64,000 nt of DNA, from positions 356,001 to 420,000 of the forward strand of contig NZ_NSBU01000006.1 of assembly GCF_002285415.1 (NCBI RefSeq), written 5' to 3'. This stretch comes from Actibacterium pelagium. Its GTDB lineage: Bacteria; Pseudomonadota; Alphaproteobacteria; Rhodobacterales; Rhodobacteraceae. Shown in pieces: positions 26,227-34,589 of this stretch. Below the pieces are notes generated by a model that had not been told where the DNA came from, did no database searches, and saw only the letters and a program-made list of their open reading frames with translations. The translations under genes and the position numbers were made by a program. The first letter of the stretch is position 1. Each line of letters starts with the position of its first letter.

Positions 26227-26829
26227 ATGGCCGAGAAAGAGATTAATCCGGGTCTGAAGATGGCCTTGGAACTGGGGCCGATTGGCGTGTTCTTCGCGGC
26301 CTATCTGTTGGTACGCGACAAGGTGTTTCAGATCGGCGGGACCGAGTATGAAGGGTTCATTCTGGTCACGGCAGGTTTCGTGCCGCTGATCCTTGTGACC
26401 ACGGGCATACTGTGGAAGCTGACCGGAAAAATCGCAAAAATGCAGGTGGTTACGGCGGTTCTGGTCACGGTGTTCGGCGGGCTGACGGTTTGGCTGAACG
26501 ATGATCGCTTCTTCAAGATGAAGCCCACGATGATCTATGCGCTGTTTGCCGGCGTGCTTGGGTTTGGTCTGCTGCGAGGTCAGTCATATTTGCAATATGT
26601 GATGGAAGGCATGATGCCGCTTCAGCCGGAAGGCTGGATGAAGCTGACCCGTCGGATGGCTGCGTTTTTCGTGGGGCTGGCCGTGGCAAATGAGGTCGTT
26701 TGGCGCACGATGTCGACCGATGCCTGGGTGAACTTCAAGACCTTCGGGCTGACCTTTGCGGTCTTTGCCTTCTTCCTGACCCAAGGGTCATTGTTCCAGA
26801 AATACGGGACCGAAGAAGAGGACAGCTGA
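26227..26829 (+). CDS. yciB: Inner-membrane septation protein YciB (IspZ)
   Basis: Protein of 200 residues with five to six TM helices. It shows the family signature LELGPIGVFF near residue 15 and NDDRFFKMKPT in a loop. YciB affects cell division and envelope integrity; its molecular action is not settled. The ATG directly follows the stop of the EamA gene. It is the last gene of the ftsY unit. Confidence 0.92.
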   Translation: MAEKEINPGLKMALELGPIGVFFAAYLLVRDKVFQIGGTEYEGFILVTAGFVPLILVTTGILWKLTGKIAKMQVVTAVLVTVFGGLTVWLNDDRFFKMKPTMIYALFAGVLGFGLLRGQSYLQYVMEGMMPLQPEGWMKLTRRMAAFFVGLAVANEVVWRTMSTDAWVNFKTFGLTFAVFAFFLTQGSLFQKYGTEEEDS

Positions 26830-26850
26830 GGCGCTGCCTTGTCAAATTGC

Positions 26851-26907
26851 GCGGCCCTGACGGGCCGCAAGAGATGTTTGAAGCGGGGCCCTTTGCGGGG
26901 CCCCGCT
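26851..26907. terminator. Two GC-rich hairpins between yciB and the GST gene
   Basis: The first hairpin is GCGGCCC-TGAC-GGGCCGC (26851-26868). The second pairs AGCGGGGCCC (26882-26891) with GGGCCCCGCT (26898-26907). Both are perfect but neither has a real T-run. They lie between two convergent genes and could stop transcription from both sides. Confidence 0.55.
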
Positions 26908-26934
26908 GGCGTTTGGGGCACCGGAATCGCCAAT

Positions 26935-26971
26935 ATGACCTGCATATGACCTGCATATGACCTGCATATGA
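26935..26971. repeat. Tandem repeat of 11 bp, three copies
   Basis: The unit ATGACCTGCAT occurs three times without gaps (26935-26945, 26946-26956, 26957-26967), followed by a partial ATGA. Each junction makes a CATATG palindrome. The 11-bp period is close to one helical turn. It sits in the gap just before the 3' end of the GST gene. Confidence 0.9.
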
Positions 26972-26986
26972 GTCTTTTGAGCGGGT

Positions 26987-27673
26987 TCAGACCGGCAGAT
27001 TTTGGCAAAACGGGTCTGGGATGTGCTCGCCCCGTTTCTCGGCAAAGAGCATTCGGCCGCGCTGTAATCCGGGGCGTGCGCCAAGCGTTTTCAACCAGCG
27101 CGCCATGTTCGGCTTGTCATCGAGCGTCTGCTGCTGCCCTTCCCAGAGAGAGGCCCAGCCCCATGTCGCGAAATCGGCGATGGAGACGAAGTCACCCGCC
27201 AGAAACTGGGTCTTTGCAAGTTGCTGGTCGAGCACCTTGTAAAGGCGCGCGGTCTCGTTCCGGTAGCGGTCCATGGCGTAGGGGATCTGAACCGGCGGGG
27301 TGCGTTTCGGCAGGTGTTTGAGGAAGTGGTGGGCTTGCCCGACCATCGGCCCGACACCGCCCATCTGCCACATCAGCCATTGGTCGACCATGATCCTGTC
27401 ACGTTCGGTCGTGCCGTAGAACTGGCCGGTCTTGCGCGCGAGGTATTGCAGGATCGCGCCGCTTTCGAAAATGGAGATCGGGGCGCCGTCCGGCCCGTCC
27501 GGATCGACGATCGCGGGGATCCGGTTGTTGGGTGAAACCTTCAGGAATTCAGGGTCGTGCTGTTCGCCTGCATTGATGTTGACCAGATGGGTCTTGAACG
27601 GCAGGCCCATCTCTTCCAGCGCGATAGAGATTTTCCAGCCGTTCGGTGTTGGCCAGTAATAAAGATCAATCAT
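26987..27673 (-). CDS. Glutathione S-transferase
   Basis: Protein of 228 residues. The N-terminal thioredoxin-like half begins with YYWPTPNGWKISIALEE, which is typical of the Nu-like/YfcG group, and contains a cis-Pro region (RIPAIVD) and the Glu-Ser pair IFESGAI that binds the glutathione gamma-glutamyl part. The C-terminal half is all-helical. It is cytosolic and may act as a disulfide reductase or detoxifying enzyme. It is a single gene, divergent from metZ. Confidence 0.92.
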   Translation of the reverse strand: MIDLYYWPTPNGWKISIALEEMGLPFKTHLVNINAGEQHDPEFLKVSPNNRIPAIVDPDGPDGAPISIFESGAILQYLARKTGQFYGTTERDRIMVDQWLMWQMGGVGPMVGQAHHFLKHLPKRTPPVQIPYAMDRYRNETARLYKVLDQQLAKTQFLAGDFVSIADFATWGWASLWEGQQQTLDDKPNMARWLKTLGARPGLQRGRMLFAEKRGEHIPDPFCQNLPV

Positions 27674-27823
27674 AAGCAGGCTCCTTCAGCGCGGTTCAGG
27701 ATGGGGCATTTCCGGTCAGGGGCAAGGGGGAATTGGTACCGGGTCGTTCAAGGTCCTGCGACCTGCTGCCGCCCAAGGCCGGGCAGATCTGTGTGCGTGC
27801 CCTTGGAATGCGGGGCTGGCACC

Positions 27824-27852
27824 TTGACCCTTGCCAAGTCGAGCGGTAGGAA
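27824..27852 (+). promoter_or_regulatory. Likely metZ promoter
   Basis: A -35-like TTGACC (27824-27829) is separated by exactly 17 nt from a -10-like TAGGAA (27847-27852). The predicted transcription start near 27859 falls just before the SAM-II aptamer, which supports the call. The -10 is a weak match to consensus. Confidence 0.55.
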
Positions 27853-27860
27853 GTGCGCAT

Positions 27861-27915
27861 CGTGGCGATTTGTTCACCGGATTGCGGGCCACGTTAAACA
27901 TGCTGCTAAAGAGGT
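27861..27915 (+). ncRNA. SAM-II riboswitch upstream of metZ
   Basis: The sequence lines up along its whole length with the known SAM-II aptamer pattern. Stem P1 is GTGGC (27862-27866) with GCCAC (27888-27892). Between its arms lie GATTT, ACCG and ATTGC at the expected places. The 3' part TTAAACATGCTGCTAAAGAGG keeps the conserved GCTAAA core that forms the pseudoknot. SAM-II controls methionine genes in alphaproteobacteria, and metZ is the next gene. Binding of S-adenosylmethionine is expected to turn metZ off. Confidence 0.87.
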
Positions 27916-27929
27916 CGAGGACAAGCCAT

Positions 27930-27962
27930 TGCCCCCGACGCTTTCCGCGGTGGGGGCTTTTT
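27930..27962 (+). terminator. Terminator in the metZ leader, after the SAM-II aptamer
   Basis: The stem GCCCCC/GGGGGC, with further pairing inside, is followed by five T. It lies 15 nt after the aptamer and 15 nt before the metZ ATG, which is the place expected for a SAM-controlled attenuator. Confidence 0.75.
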
Positions 27963-27977
27963 GTTTGCGGGGTCGAG

Positions 27978-29159
27978 ATGACTGAGAATTGGAATACACG
28001 AACGAAGCTGGTGCACGGGGGCATTCGCCGCAGCCAGTATAATGAAGTTGCCGAGGCGATCTTTCTGACACAGGGCTTTGTCTATAATACGGCCGAGCAG
28101 GCCGAGGCGCGGTTTTTGGAAACCGGGCCGGACGAATTCATCTATGCCCGTTACGGCAACCCGACGGTGGCCATGTTCGAAGAGCGGATCGCGCTTTTGG
28201 AGGGGGCCGAAGATGCCTTTGCCACCGCGTCCGGTATGGCGGCGGTGAACGGGGCGGTGACCTCTATGTTGAAGGCGGGCGACCACGTGGTGTCGGCCAA
28301 GGCGCTGTTCGGGTCGTGTTTGTATATTCTTGAGGAAATCCTGACCCGCTATGGCGTCGAGGTGACCTTTGTTGACGGGACCGATCTGGATCAGTGGAAG
28401 GCCGCGATCCGCGAGGATACCAAGGCTGTGTTCTTCGAGACCGTGTCGAACCCGACGCTGGAAGTGATTGACCTGAAGGCCGTGGCCGATCTGGCCCATG
28501 CCGTTGGCGCGCTGGTTGTGGTGGACAATGTCTTTGCGACCCCGGTCTATTCCAAGGCGCTGGAAAATGGCGCGGATGTCATCGTCTATTCGACCACCAA
28601 GCACATCGACGGGCAGGGGCGCTGTCTGGGTGGGGTGATCCTTGGGTCGAAAGAATTCATCCGCGGCACGGTTGAGCCCTACATGAAGCATACCGGCGGC
28701 TCGATGAGCCCGTTCAACGCTTGGGTCATGCTAAAGGGTCTGGAAACGATTGACCTGCGGGTGCGGGCGCAATCGGCCAGCGCGCAGGCGATTGCCGAAG
28801 CGTTGGTGGGCCACGACAAGCTGGCGCGCGTGATCTATCCGGGGCTTGAAGGCCACGCACAGCATGCGATCGCGATCGAGCAGATGGGGCAGGGCGGAAC
28901 CGTTCTGTCGCTGGACCTGAAGGGCGGGCAAGAGGCCGCGTTCCGGTTCCTGAACGCGTTGCAGATCGCGGTGATCTCGAACAACCTTGGTGATGCGAAA
29001 TCCATCGTGACCCATCCGGCCACCACGACTCATCAGCGTTTGCCGGAAGAGCAGAAGGTGCACCTTGGGATTACCCCGGGTCTGGTCCGTTTCAGCGTGG
29101 GAATCGAGGACACGGGTGACCTGATTGCCGATGTGAAACAGGCTTTGGACGCGGTTTAA
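27978..29159 (+). CDS. metZ: O-succinylhomoserine sulfhydrylase MetZ
   Basis: PLP enzyme that makes homocysteine from O-succinyl (or O-acetyl) homoserine and sulfide in the methionine pathway. The protein has 393 residues, Cys/Met metabolism family. The PLP Lys lies in STTKHIDGQGR (about residue 207), preceded by VVVDNVFATP. The frame opens far upstream, through the riboswitch, but the ATG at 27978 gives the typical N-terminus and the upstream part is leader RNA. A terminator follows the stop. Control by SAM through the leader is well supported. Confidence 0.95.
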   Translation: MTENWNTRTKLVHGGIRRSQYNEVAEAIFLTQGFVYNTAEQAEARFLETGPDEFIYARYGNPTVAMFEERIALLEGAEDAFATASGMAAVNGAVTSMLKAGDHVVSAKALFGSCLYILEEILTRYGVEVTFVDGTDLDQWKAAIREDTKAVFFETVSNPTLEVIDLKAVADLAHAVGALVVVDNVFATPVYSKALENGADVIVYSTTKHIDGQGRCLGGVILGSKEFIRGTVEPYMKHTGGSMSPFNAWVMLKGLETIDLRVRAQSASAQAIAEALVGHDKLARVIYPGLEGHAQHAIAIEQMGQGGTVLSLDLKGGQEAAFRFLNALQIAVISNNLGDAKSIVTHPATTTHQRLPEEQKVHLGITPGLVRFSVGIEDTGDLIADVKQALDAV

Positions 29160-29165
29160 CCCTTC

Positions 29166-29201
29166 AAAACCCGCCGAAAACCGGGTTTTTGGCGGGTTTT
29201 A
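29166..29201 (+). terminator. Terminator of metZ
   Basis: A 10-bp stem AAAACCCGCC (29166-29175) pairs with GGCGGGTTTT (29191-29200). The inner bases can also pair partly. It begins 6 nt after the metZ stop. Confidence 0.8.
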
Positions 29202-29269
29202 TTGGACAAAGCCCTGCGCAGTCCCACATAGAAGGCGGTAGACACACGAGGGTGAAGCCTTTGGTAGAG

Positions 29270-30355
29270 ATGAACGCAGAGTTTGATGCGGCAGCAAGCC
29301 GGGACGAGGCCGAAAAGGCGCTCGCCATTTTGCGCAGCTGGATCGCCGGTGCTGGTGACGAGGACCTAAAGTCGCTCGACCCTGCCGTGTTGCGTGCGCT
29401 GCTGGGCCAGGCTTACCCGGAGTTCAACCGCGAGTATCCTGCCGAGTTCACCGTGGATGCGGAATACAAGGCCAGCCTGCCGGATCTGCAGAACGGGCCG
29501 TCGAGCCTGATCAAAGGCTCCAAGCGGCATATCGAACATGTTGGGATTTCCAACTTCCGCCTGCCGCTGCGCTATCACACCCGTGACAATGGCGATCTGA
29601 CGCTGGAGACCTCGGTTACTGGCACGGTCAGCCTTGAGGCGGGCAAGAAGGGCATCAACATGTCCCGGATCATGCGCAGCTTCTACGAACACGCGGACCG
29701 GACCTTTAGCTTCGAGGTGATCGAGGCGGCCCTGGATGATTACAAGGCCGATCTGGAAAGCTTTGATGCGCGGATTCAGATGGCCTTCAGCTTCCCGATG
29801 AAGGTGGACAGCCTGCGTTCGGGCCTGCAGGGCTATCAGTATTATGACATCGCTCTGGAACTGGTCGAACGCGACGGGCTACGCCAGAAAATCATGCATC
29901 TGGACTTTGTCTATTCGTCCACCTGCCCGTGCTCGCTGGAACTGTCCGAACATGCGCGCGAGACCCGCAATCAGTTGGCGACCCCGCATTCGCAGCGCTC
30001 TGTTGCGCGGATCTCGATCGAGATGGAGCCGGGGCAGAAATGCCTGTGGTTCGAAGACGTGATCGACCTGTGCCGCAGGGCCGTTCCGACAGAGACTCAA
30101 GTGATGGTAAAGCGCGAAGACGAGCAGGCCTTTGCCGAGCTGAACGCGGCCAACCCCATTTTCGTGGAAGATGCAGCGCGCCTGTTCTGTGAGCAGCTGC
30201 TGGAAGACAAACGCGTGGGCGATTTCCGCGTGGTGGCCAGCCATCAGGAAAGCCTGCACAGCCATGATGCGGTGTCGGTTCTGATCCATGGCGATACCTT
30301 CGATCAGGCCAGCTTTGACCCGCATCTTTTTGCCACGCTGATCCACAGGGGCTGA
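29270..30355 (+). CDS. folE2: GTP cyclohydrolase FolE2 (type IB)
   Basis: First enzyme of tetrahydrofolate synthesis: GTP to 7,8-dihydroneopterin triphosphate. The type IB enzyme is not related in sequence to FolE and can use metals other than zinc. The protein has about 361 residues. The conserved STCPCSLELSEHAR segment with the metal-binding Cys and the ending with VVASHQESLHSHDA (His/Glu) fit FolE2. The start is uncertain: ATG 29270, TTG 29261 (better spaced from GAGG) or GTG 29252. No Zur-like site is evident upstream. Confidence 0.93.
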   Translation: MNAEFDAAASRDEAEKALAILRSWIAGAGDEDLKSLDPAVLRALLGQAYPEFNREYPAEFTVDAEYKASLPDLQNGPSSLIKGSKRHIEHVGISNFRLPLRYHTRDNGDLTLETSVTGTVSLEAGKKGINMSRIMRSFYEHADRTFSFEVIEAALDDYKADLESFDARIQMAFSFPMKVDSLRSGLQGYQYYDIALELVERDGLRQKIMHLDFVYSSTCPCSLELSEHARETRNQLATPHSQRSVARISIEMEPGQKCLWFEDVIDLCRRAVPTETQVMVKREDEQAFAELNAANPIFVEDAARLFCEQLLEDKRVGDFRVVASHQESLHSHDAVSVLIHGDTFDQASFDPHLFATLIHRG

Positions 30356-30412
30356 CGCCTCAAGCGGCATCGCCGCTTGACAGTCGCAGGGCGCAAGGCC
30401 AAGCCTTCCCTC

Positions 30413-31861
30413 ATGTTGGATTTTCGTCCCGTTGGATATGTTATCGGCCTTGTCGTGGTCGCGCTTGGGGCTTCGATGCTGTTGCCGATGGCGCTGGACC
30501 TTGCGCAGGGCAATGGCCATTGGGGCATTTTCGCGGAATCCGCGATCCTGACGATGGTGTGCGGGGCCGTTCTGGCCTTGGCGTGCAGCAATGGCGTGCA
30601 GGCAGGGCTGTCGATTCAGCAGACCTTCCTTCTGACAACGGGTGTTTGGTTCGTGCTGCCGATGTTCGGCTGCCTTCCCTTCATTCTGGGGGCGACGGAC
30701 GCCAGCCTTGCTGACGGGTTCTTCGAGGCGATGTCGGGCCTGACCACCACCGGGTCCACCGTGTTTTCAGGGCTGGATGACCTGCCGCAGGGGATCTTGC
30801 TGTGGCGAAGCATGCTGCAGTGGTTCGGTGGCGTCGGGATCATTGTTGTGGCGATGGTATTCCTGCCGGAGTTGCGCGTTGGTGGTATGCAGATCTTCCG
30901 CTCGGAAAGCTTTGATACCGATGGCAAGGTTCTGCCGCAGGCCGCGCAGATCGCGCAGCGGATTTCGGTTGTTTATGTGCTGCTGACGCTGGCTTGTTTC
31001 CTGTCCTATTCCGCTGTGGGGCTGAGCACGCTGGACGCGATGCACCATTCCCTGACCACGATTGCGACAGGCGGGTTTTCCAGCCATGACGCGTCTTTCG
31101 GGGCGTTTAAGGGAACGCCGGAATATGTCGCCGTGATCTTCATGATCCTCGCGTGCCTGCCGTTCATCCGCTATGTTCAGATGCTGGCCGGGCAGCATTC
31201 GCCCCTGTTTCGCGATACGCAGGTTCGAACCTTCCTGTGGATCTTGGCGGCGATTGTCGCTCTTATGACCTTCCGGCAGGTTGTGGTTCTGGGCGACGGG
31301 GTCGAGCCTGCTTTTCGAGAGGTGATCTTCAACGTCACGTCGATCATGTCGGGCACAGGCTATGCCAGCACCGACTATCAGCTTTGGGGCGCTTTCAGCG
31401 TCGCGATCTTTTTCTTCATCGGCTTCATTGGTGGCTGCGCGGGATCGACGACCTGTTCGATCAAAGTGTTCCGGTTCCAGCTTCTGTTTACCTCTATCAG
31501 ATCAATGATCCGCACGATCCACTCGCCTTCCGGCGTGTTCACCCCGCGCTATGAGGGCCGCCCTGTCCCGGAAGAGGTCATGTCCTCGGTCATGGCGTTC
31601 TTTGGGCTGTTCGTGGTGTCGGTGGGTGTTCTGGCGGTGCTTCTGGGTATGACGGGCCTGGACTTTGTCACCGCCGTGTCCGGGGCAGCGACAGCGATGG
31701 CCAACGTGGGCCCCGGTCTGGGCCAGATCATCGGTCCGGCGGGCAACTTTGGCGAGCTGAACGACACTGCCAAGTGGTTGCTGTCCGCAGGAATGCTGAT
31801 CGGGCGGCTGGAGCTGATGTCGGTCTACGCGATCCTGACGCTGAACTTCTGGCGCGCGTAA
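30413..31861 (+). CDS. trkH: TrkH-type potassium uptake membrane subunit
   Basis: Channel-like K+ transporter subunit of 482 residues with about ten to twelve hydrophobic stretches. The four selectivity-filter repeats can be seen: TTTGSTVFSG, TIATGGFSSHD, IMSGTGYASTD and AMANVGPGLG. It normally works with a cytosolic TrkA, which is not nearby. The frame extends to TTG 30377, but the ATG at 30413 gives the normal N-terminus; neither has a strong ribosome-binding site. Confidence 0.93.
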   Translation: MLDFRPVGYVIGLVVVALGASMLLPMALDLAQGNGHWGIFAESAILTMVCGAVLALACSNGVQAGLSIQQTFLLTTGVWFVLPMFGCLPFILGATDASLADGFFEAMSGLTTTGSTVFSGLDDLPQGILLWRSMLQWFGGVGIIVVAMVFLPELRVGGMQIFRSESFDTDGKVLPQAAQIAQRISVVYVLLTLACFLSYSAVGLSTLDAMHHSLTTIATGGFSSHDASFGAFKGTPEYVAVIFMILACLPFIRYVQMLAGQHSPLFRDTQVRTFLWILAAIVALMTFRQVVVLGDGVEPAFREVIFNVTSIMSGTGYASTDYQLWGAFSVAIFFFIGFIGGCAGSTTCSIKVFRFQLLFTSIRSMIRTIHSPSGVFTPRYEGRPVPEEVMSSVMAFFGLFVVSVGVLAVLLGMTGLDFVTAVSGAATAMANVGPGLGQIIGPAGNFGELNDTAKWLLSAGMLIGRLELMSVYAILTLNFWRA

Positions 31862-32143
31862 TCTGGCGCCGTCGATGAAGTATTAACGCGCCAGAATGGT
31901 CGGCATATCTGCTGCGCATATCCTTAAAATGAGGGAAGGGCGCCCCGGAAGGCGGAGTACCTGCGCGTGTCTTCCCGTAGATTTGACGTCTATGCTGTCA
32001 GGAATGGCGAGCGCATTGCGTGACCAAAAGGAATTGTAGCGTCGCAGCAAGGTGTAATGCTGCGCGCATATGTTTGTCTAAAATCTATGCGGTGAAATTC
32101 AGGGTGCGGCCCATTCCTGATCGAAATACAGGCCGCCGAAGGC

Positions 32144-32350
32144 TTAAAGCGCCTTCAGGTCACCGGCAAGCTGGCGGCCATCGCGGCCTTCGGTCAGTTC
32201 ATAGCTTAGTTTCTGATTGTCTTGCAGACCGGTCATACCGGACCGTTCGACTGCAGAAATATGCACAAAAACGTCCTTTCCGCCATCATCAGGGGCGATG
32301 AAGCCGTAACCTTTAGTCGTATTAAACCACTTCACGGTGCCTGTGGGCAT
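32144..32350 (-). CDS. cspA: Cold shock protein (CspA family)
   Basis: Protein of 68 residues, one OB-fold cold-shock domain. RNP1 KGYGFIAP is at 13-20 and RNP2 VFVHIS at 27-32. It binds single-stranded RNA and DNA and melts RNA structure. It stands alone on the minus strand with a structured leader of about 110 nt. The last residues (QLAGDLKAL) extend slightly past the usual CSD end. Confidence 0.95.
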   Translation of the reverse strand: MPTGTVKWFNTTKGYGFIAPDDGGKDVFVHISAVERSGMTGLQDNQKLSYELTEGRDGRQLAGDLKAL

Positions 32351-32409
32351 CGCGCTTCTCCTTCAAAGTCTCTCCGCCCGCAGTATGCGGCGGCTTGGTC
32401 ACTTTCAGG

Positions 32410-32458
32410 TTTTCAGGAGGTCAATCTTCCCCGTAATTGGGAAATGGCGTCCTGAAAA
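32410..32458 (-). other. Nested hairpin in the cspA leader
   Basis: The 9-bp repeat TTTTCAGGA (32410-32418) pairs with TCCTGAAAA (32450-32458), and an inner TTCCC/GGGAA stem lies between them. It is 60-108 nt upstream of the cspA start, in what would be the 5' UTR. Cold-shock leaders in other bacteria fold in a temperature-dependent way; that role is inference here. Confidence 0.5.
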
Positions 32459-32566
32459 TCCGTCGTCACACCCTGAACATTTGGGGCGAATCAAAATTTA
32501 AGCAAGGGAGAAGTCTTACGAGCGGCAATGCCTTGCGATACTGTGCCAAAAAATCAGGAGCGGTTG

Positions 32567-32890
32567 ATGAAAATTTACGGGATAAAAACCTGCGATACCT
32601 GCCGCAAGGCGCGTAAGGCCTTGCCAGAGGCGGAATTTGTGGATGTGCGTGAGGACGGCCTGCCTGCGGAAACGCTGCAAAACTTTTGGAATTCGCTGGG
32701 TGAACCCCTGTTAAATAAGCGCTCTACGACTTGGAAAACCCTGTCCGAAGAGGCGCGATCAGGTGATCCCTTGGCGCTGATTTCGGCGAACCCGACCCTG
32801 ATGAAGCGCCCCGTGATCGAAGCAAATGGGCAACTTTATCTGGGCTGGACTGCGGCTGTTCAGGCAAAATTGCTTGGAACCGGCGCCTGA
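32567..32890 (+). CDS. ArsC/Spx-family thioredoxin-fold protein
   Basis: Protein of 107 residues with the CxxC motif TCDTC (Cys9, Cys12) and the ArsC-like fold. The central LLNKRSTTWKTL and the segment LMKRPVIE are typical of the YffB/ArsC family. Members reduce arsenate or act as glutathione-dependent thiol proteins; which one cannot be told, and no ars genes are nearby. The frame opens at 32528, but the ATG at 32567 follows AGGAG by 6 nt. Confidence 0.88.
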   Translation: MKIYGIKTCDTCRKARKALPEAEFVDVREDGLPAETLQNFWNSLGEPLLNKRSTTWKTLSEEARSGDPLALISANPTLMKRPVIEANGQLYLGWTAAVQAKLLGTGA

Positions 32891-32929
32891 GATGCCTAGG
32901 TAGCGGGTGTATCGAGCAAGGAGAGTTTC

Positions 32930-33286
32930 ATGCGCAACGCCGCTTTGGTTCTGGGCATCATCGCCGGTGTGATCGGCCTGATGGTTGGATTTTTCGCTTA
33001 CGGTTATACTGAATTCGTCAACTGGTTTGGCGAAGTCGACAATATCGCCGAGCAGGTGGACAACCCCGACAAGATCCGTGCCGTTTCGCTGATCGCGCCG
33101 ATCCTTGCGATTGCGGGGGGTGCGATGGCGCGCTCTCAGAACATCGCGGCCGGCGCGCTGTTGGTGGCCTCGGCGGCGGGGATGCTGTGGGGCTTTGGCT
33201 TTGGGGTCTTTACGATGTTCCCAATCGCCATGGCAGGCTTGGGCGGCATTCTAGCCTTCGCCGCCCAAAAGCCGGACGCGCATTAA
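32930..33286 (+). CDS. Small membrane protein of unknown function
   Basis: Protein of 118 residues with four hydrophobic helices (about 5-25, 50-66, 70-87 and 90-110). An acidic loop carrying EVDNIAEQVDNPDKIR lies between the first two. I do not recognise a named function. The start follows AAGGAG at a good distance. The gene converges with the DoxX gene and their stop codons share three bases. Confidence 0.75.
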   Translation: MRNAALVLGIIAGVIGLMVGFFAYGYTEFVNWFGEVDNIAEQVDNPDKIRAVSLIAPILAIAGGAMARSQNIAAGALLVASAAGMLWGFGFGVFTMFPIAMAGLGGILAFAAQKPDAH

Positions 33287-33834
33287 CGGTTCGACAGGAA
33301 GCGGTCCACCGACAGGGGGCCCGCGCCTTTGATCACGAGGGTGATCAGAACAACCATCCAGAACAAACGCTGGTCCAGGATCAGCGAATCAGGGGTCTTG
33401 TCGAACCAGGCGCCCAGAGTTTCTGCGTGTTCTATGCCGCCATGGCCGAACAGGTCCGTCAGGCTTTGGACAACAACGAAGCCGATCATGCCAAGGGCTG
33501 CCAGACGGGTGGCAAAGCCGATGACGATCAGCAGGGGTAGGATGAACTCGGCATAGGTGCCAGCCAGCACGACCAATGTGTGGAAAGTGCCCAGTTGCGA
33601 GGGGTCATAGCCTGCGGCCTCCATCGCTTTGGGAAAGATTTGCGCATAGGCCCCGAGGGAGGGTGAAAACAGCCCGGCAAACCCGTCGCCAAGTTTGGTC
33701 AGGCCAGATTTCCAGAAATAGACCAGAAGCGTGGCCGCAAAGGTGAACCGCGCCAGAAGCGGTAGCAGGGTGGGACCAAAGGCGGCCTCTAGTCGGTCGA
33801 AGATAGAATCGTGCAGGCGGATCAGGGCGGTCAT
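33283..33834 (-). CDS. DoxX-family membrane protein (last gene of the bufferin operon)
   Basis: Protein of 183 residues with four to five TM helices and the DoxX signature around LPLLIVIGFATRLAALGM. In bufferin clusters a DoxX-like protein (BufD) follows bufA-bufB-bufC. The start overlaps the bufC stop (ATGA, 4 nt), so translation is coupled. DoxX-type proteins may pass electrons; what it does for the bufferin is not known. Confidence 0.88.
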   Translation of the reverse strand: MTALIRLHDSIFDRLEAAFGPTLLPLLARFTFAATLLVYFWKSGLTKLGDGFAGLFSPSLGAYAQIFPKAMEAAGYDPSQLGTFHTLVVLAGTYAEFILPLLIVIGFATRLAALGMIGFVVVQSLTDLFGHGGIEHAETLGAWFDKTPDSLILDQRLFWMVVLITLVIKGAGPLSVDRFLSNR

Positions 33835-34589
33835 TGGGGTCCCTCGCTAATGTGAACAATGGCACTGGTTTGCAGCAGTAGTTGCAGGTTGGCGGTCAGA
33901 TCGAATTCGGGGGCCGCGGCCTCGGCCGCGGTGATGGCTTCGCCCAAGGTCTCGCCCGCCTGAAGCGCGGCGATGAACAGGGCGCCGCCTGCGGGCAGTA
34001 GATCGACGCGCGGGTCGAACTCTGGCCGGGTGATCAGCGCGTCTTCGGGCTTCACTACAGGTTTGGGCGCCTTGAGGTCCATGTTGGCGCGCCAGATCGC
34101 GACGATCGGGTGGTCCGAGGTGACGACGCGCAGCGACGGTGCCAGCGACAGGCGCAGGGTCATCAGCCGGTCAGGCGTCATGGTGGCCATGGCGGAAGGG
34201 TCGGCGGGCGTGGCGTCAGCAGCGTGGTAAGAGCTGCGCAGCGCCAATTCCAGACGGGCAATATCGGGCAGATAGGGCAGGTGGCCGACCGGCGGGAAGC
34301 CCGCCAGAAATGCGGGCATCTCGGCCCCGAAGTGCATCATCAGGGGCGAGGTCGGCGGATAGCTGCGAACATATAGCCCCCCCATCGCATCAAAGAATTC
34401 GTCACCTAGCAGTTTGCGCAGAACCGGGAAGCCCGTGCGCAGCGCCTCCAGCAAGCTGGAGACGACATTGTTGCGATAGACGTCAAAGCGCTTGGTCGCG
34501 GGGGTGCCGTCCGGGTTGGTCAGCCCTGAGGGCACCGCCTGCTGAGGGTCCAGAAGCGCGGTGGTGAAATCGGTCTGGCCCACGCTCAT
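33831..34589 (-). CDS. bufC: BufC/HvfC-type protein (DUF2063), partner of the bufferin maturase
   Basis: Protein of 252 residues. The N-terminal DUF2063 half shows the typical [17 protein letters not shown] segment, then the [20 protein letters not shown] region. In related systems this protein works with the MNIO enzyme to present or recognise the precursor peptide. The frame is open to 34670, but the ATG at 34589 overlaps the bufB stop by 4 nt (ATGA). Downstream it overlaps doxX in the same way. Confidence 0.9.
   Translation of the reverse strand: MSVGQTDFTTALLDPQQAVPSGLTNPDGTPATKRFDVYRNNVVSSLLEALRTGFPVLRKLLGDEFFDAMGGLYVRSYPPTSPLMMHFGAEMPAFLAGFPPVGHLPYLPDIARLELALRSSYHAADATPADPSAMATMTPDRLMTLRLSLAPSLRVVTSDHPIVAIWRANMDLKAPKPVVKPEDALITRPEFDPRVDLLPAGGALFIAALQAGETLGEAITAAEAAAPEFDLTANLQLLLQTSAIVHISEGPQ

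Noticed and set aside
25446..26246. Frame of 266 codons inside the EamA gene, plus strand
   Set aside because: It is an alternate frame of the EamA gene, rich in Arg/Gly/Trp/Cys with no hydrophobic helices, and runs through both gene ends.
32020..32301. Frame of 93 codons running into cspA antisense
   Set aside because: No ribosome-binding site; two thirds of it is the reverse of cspA.
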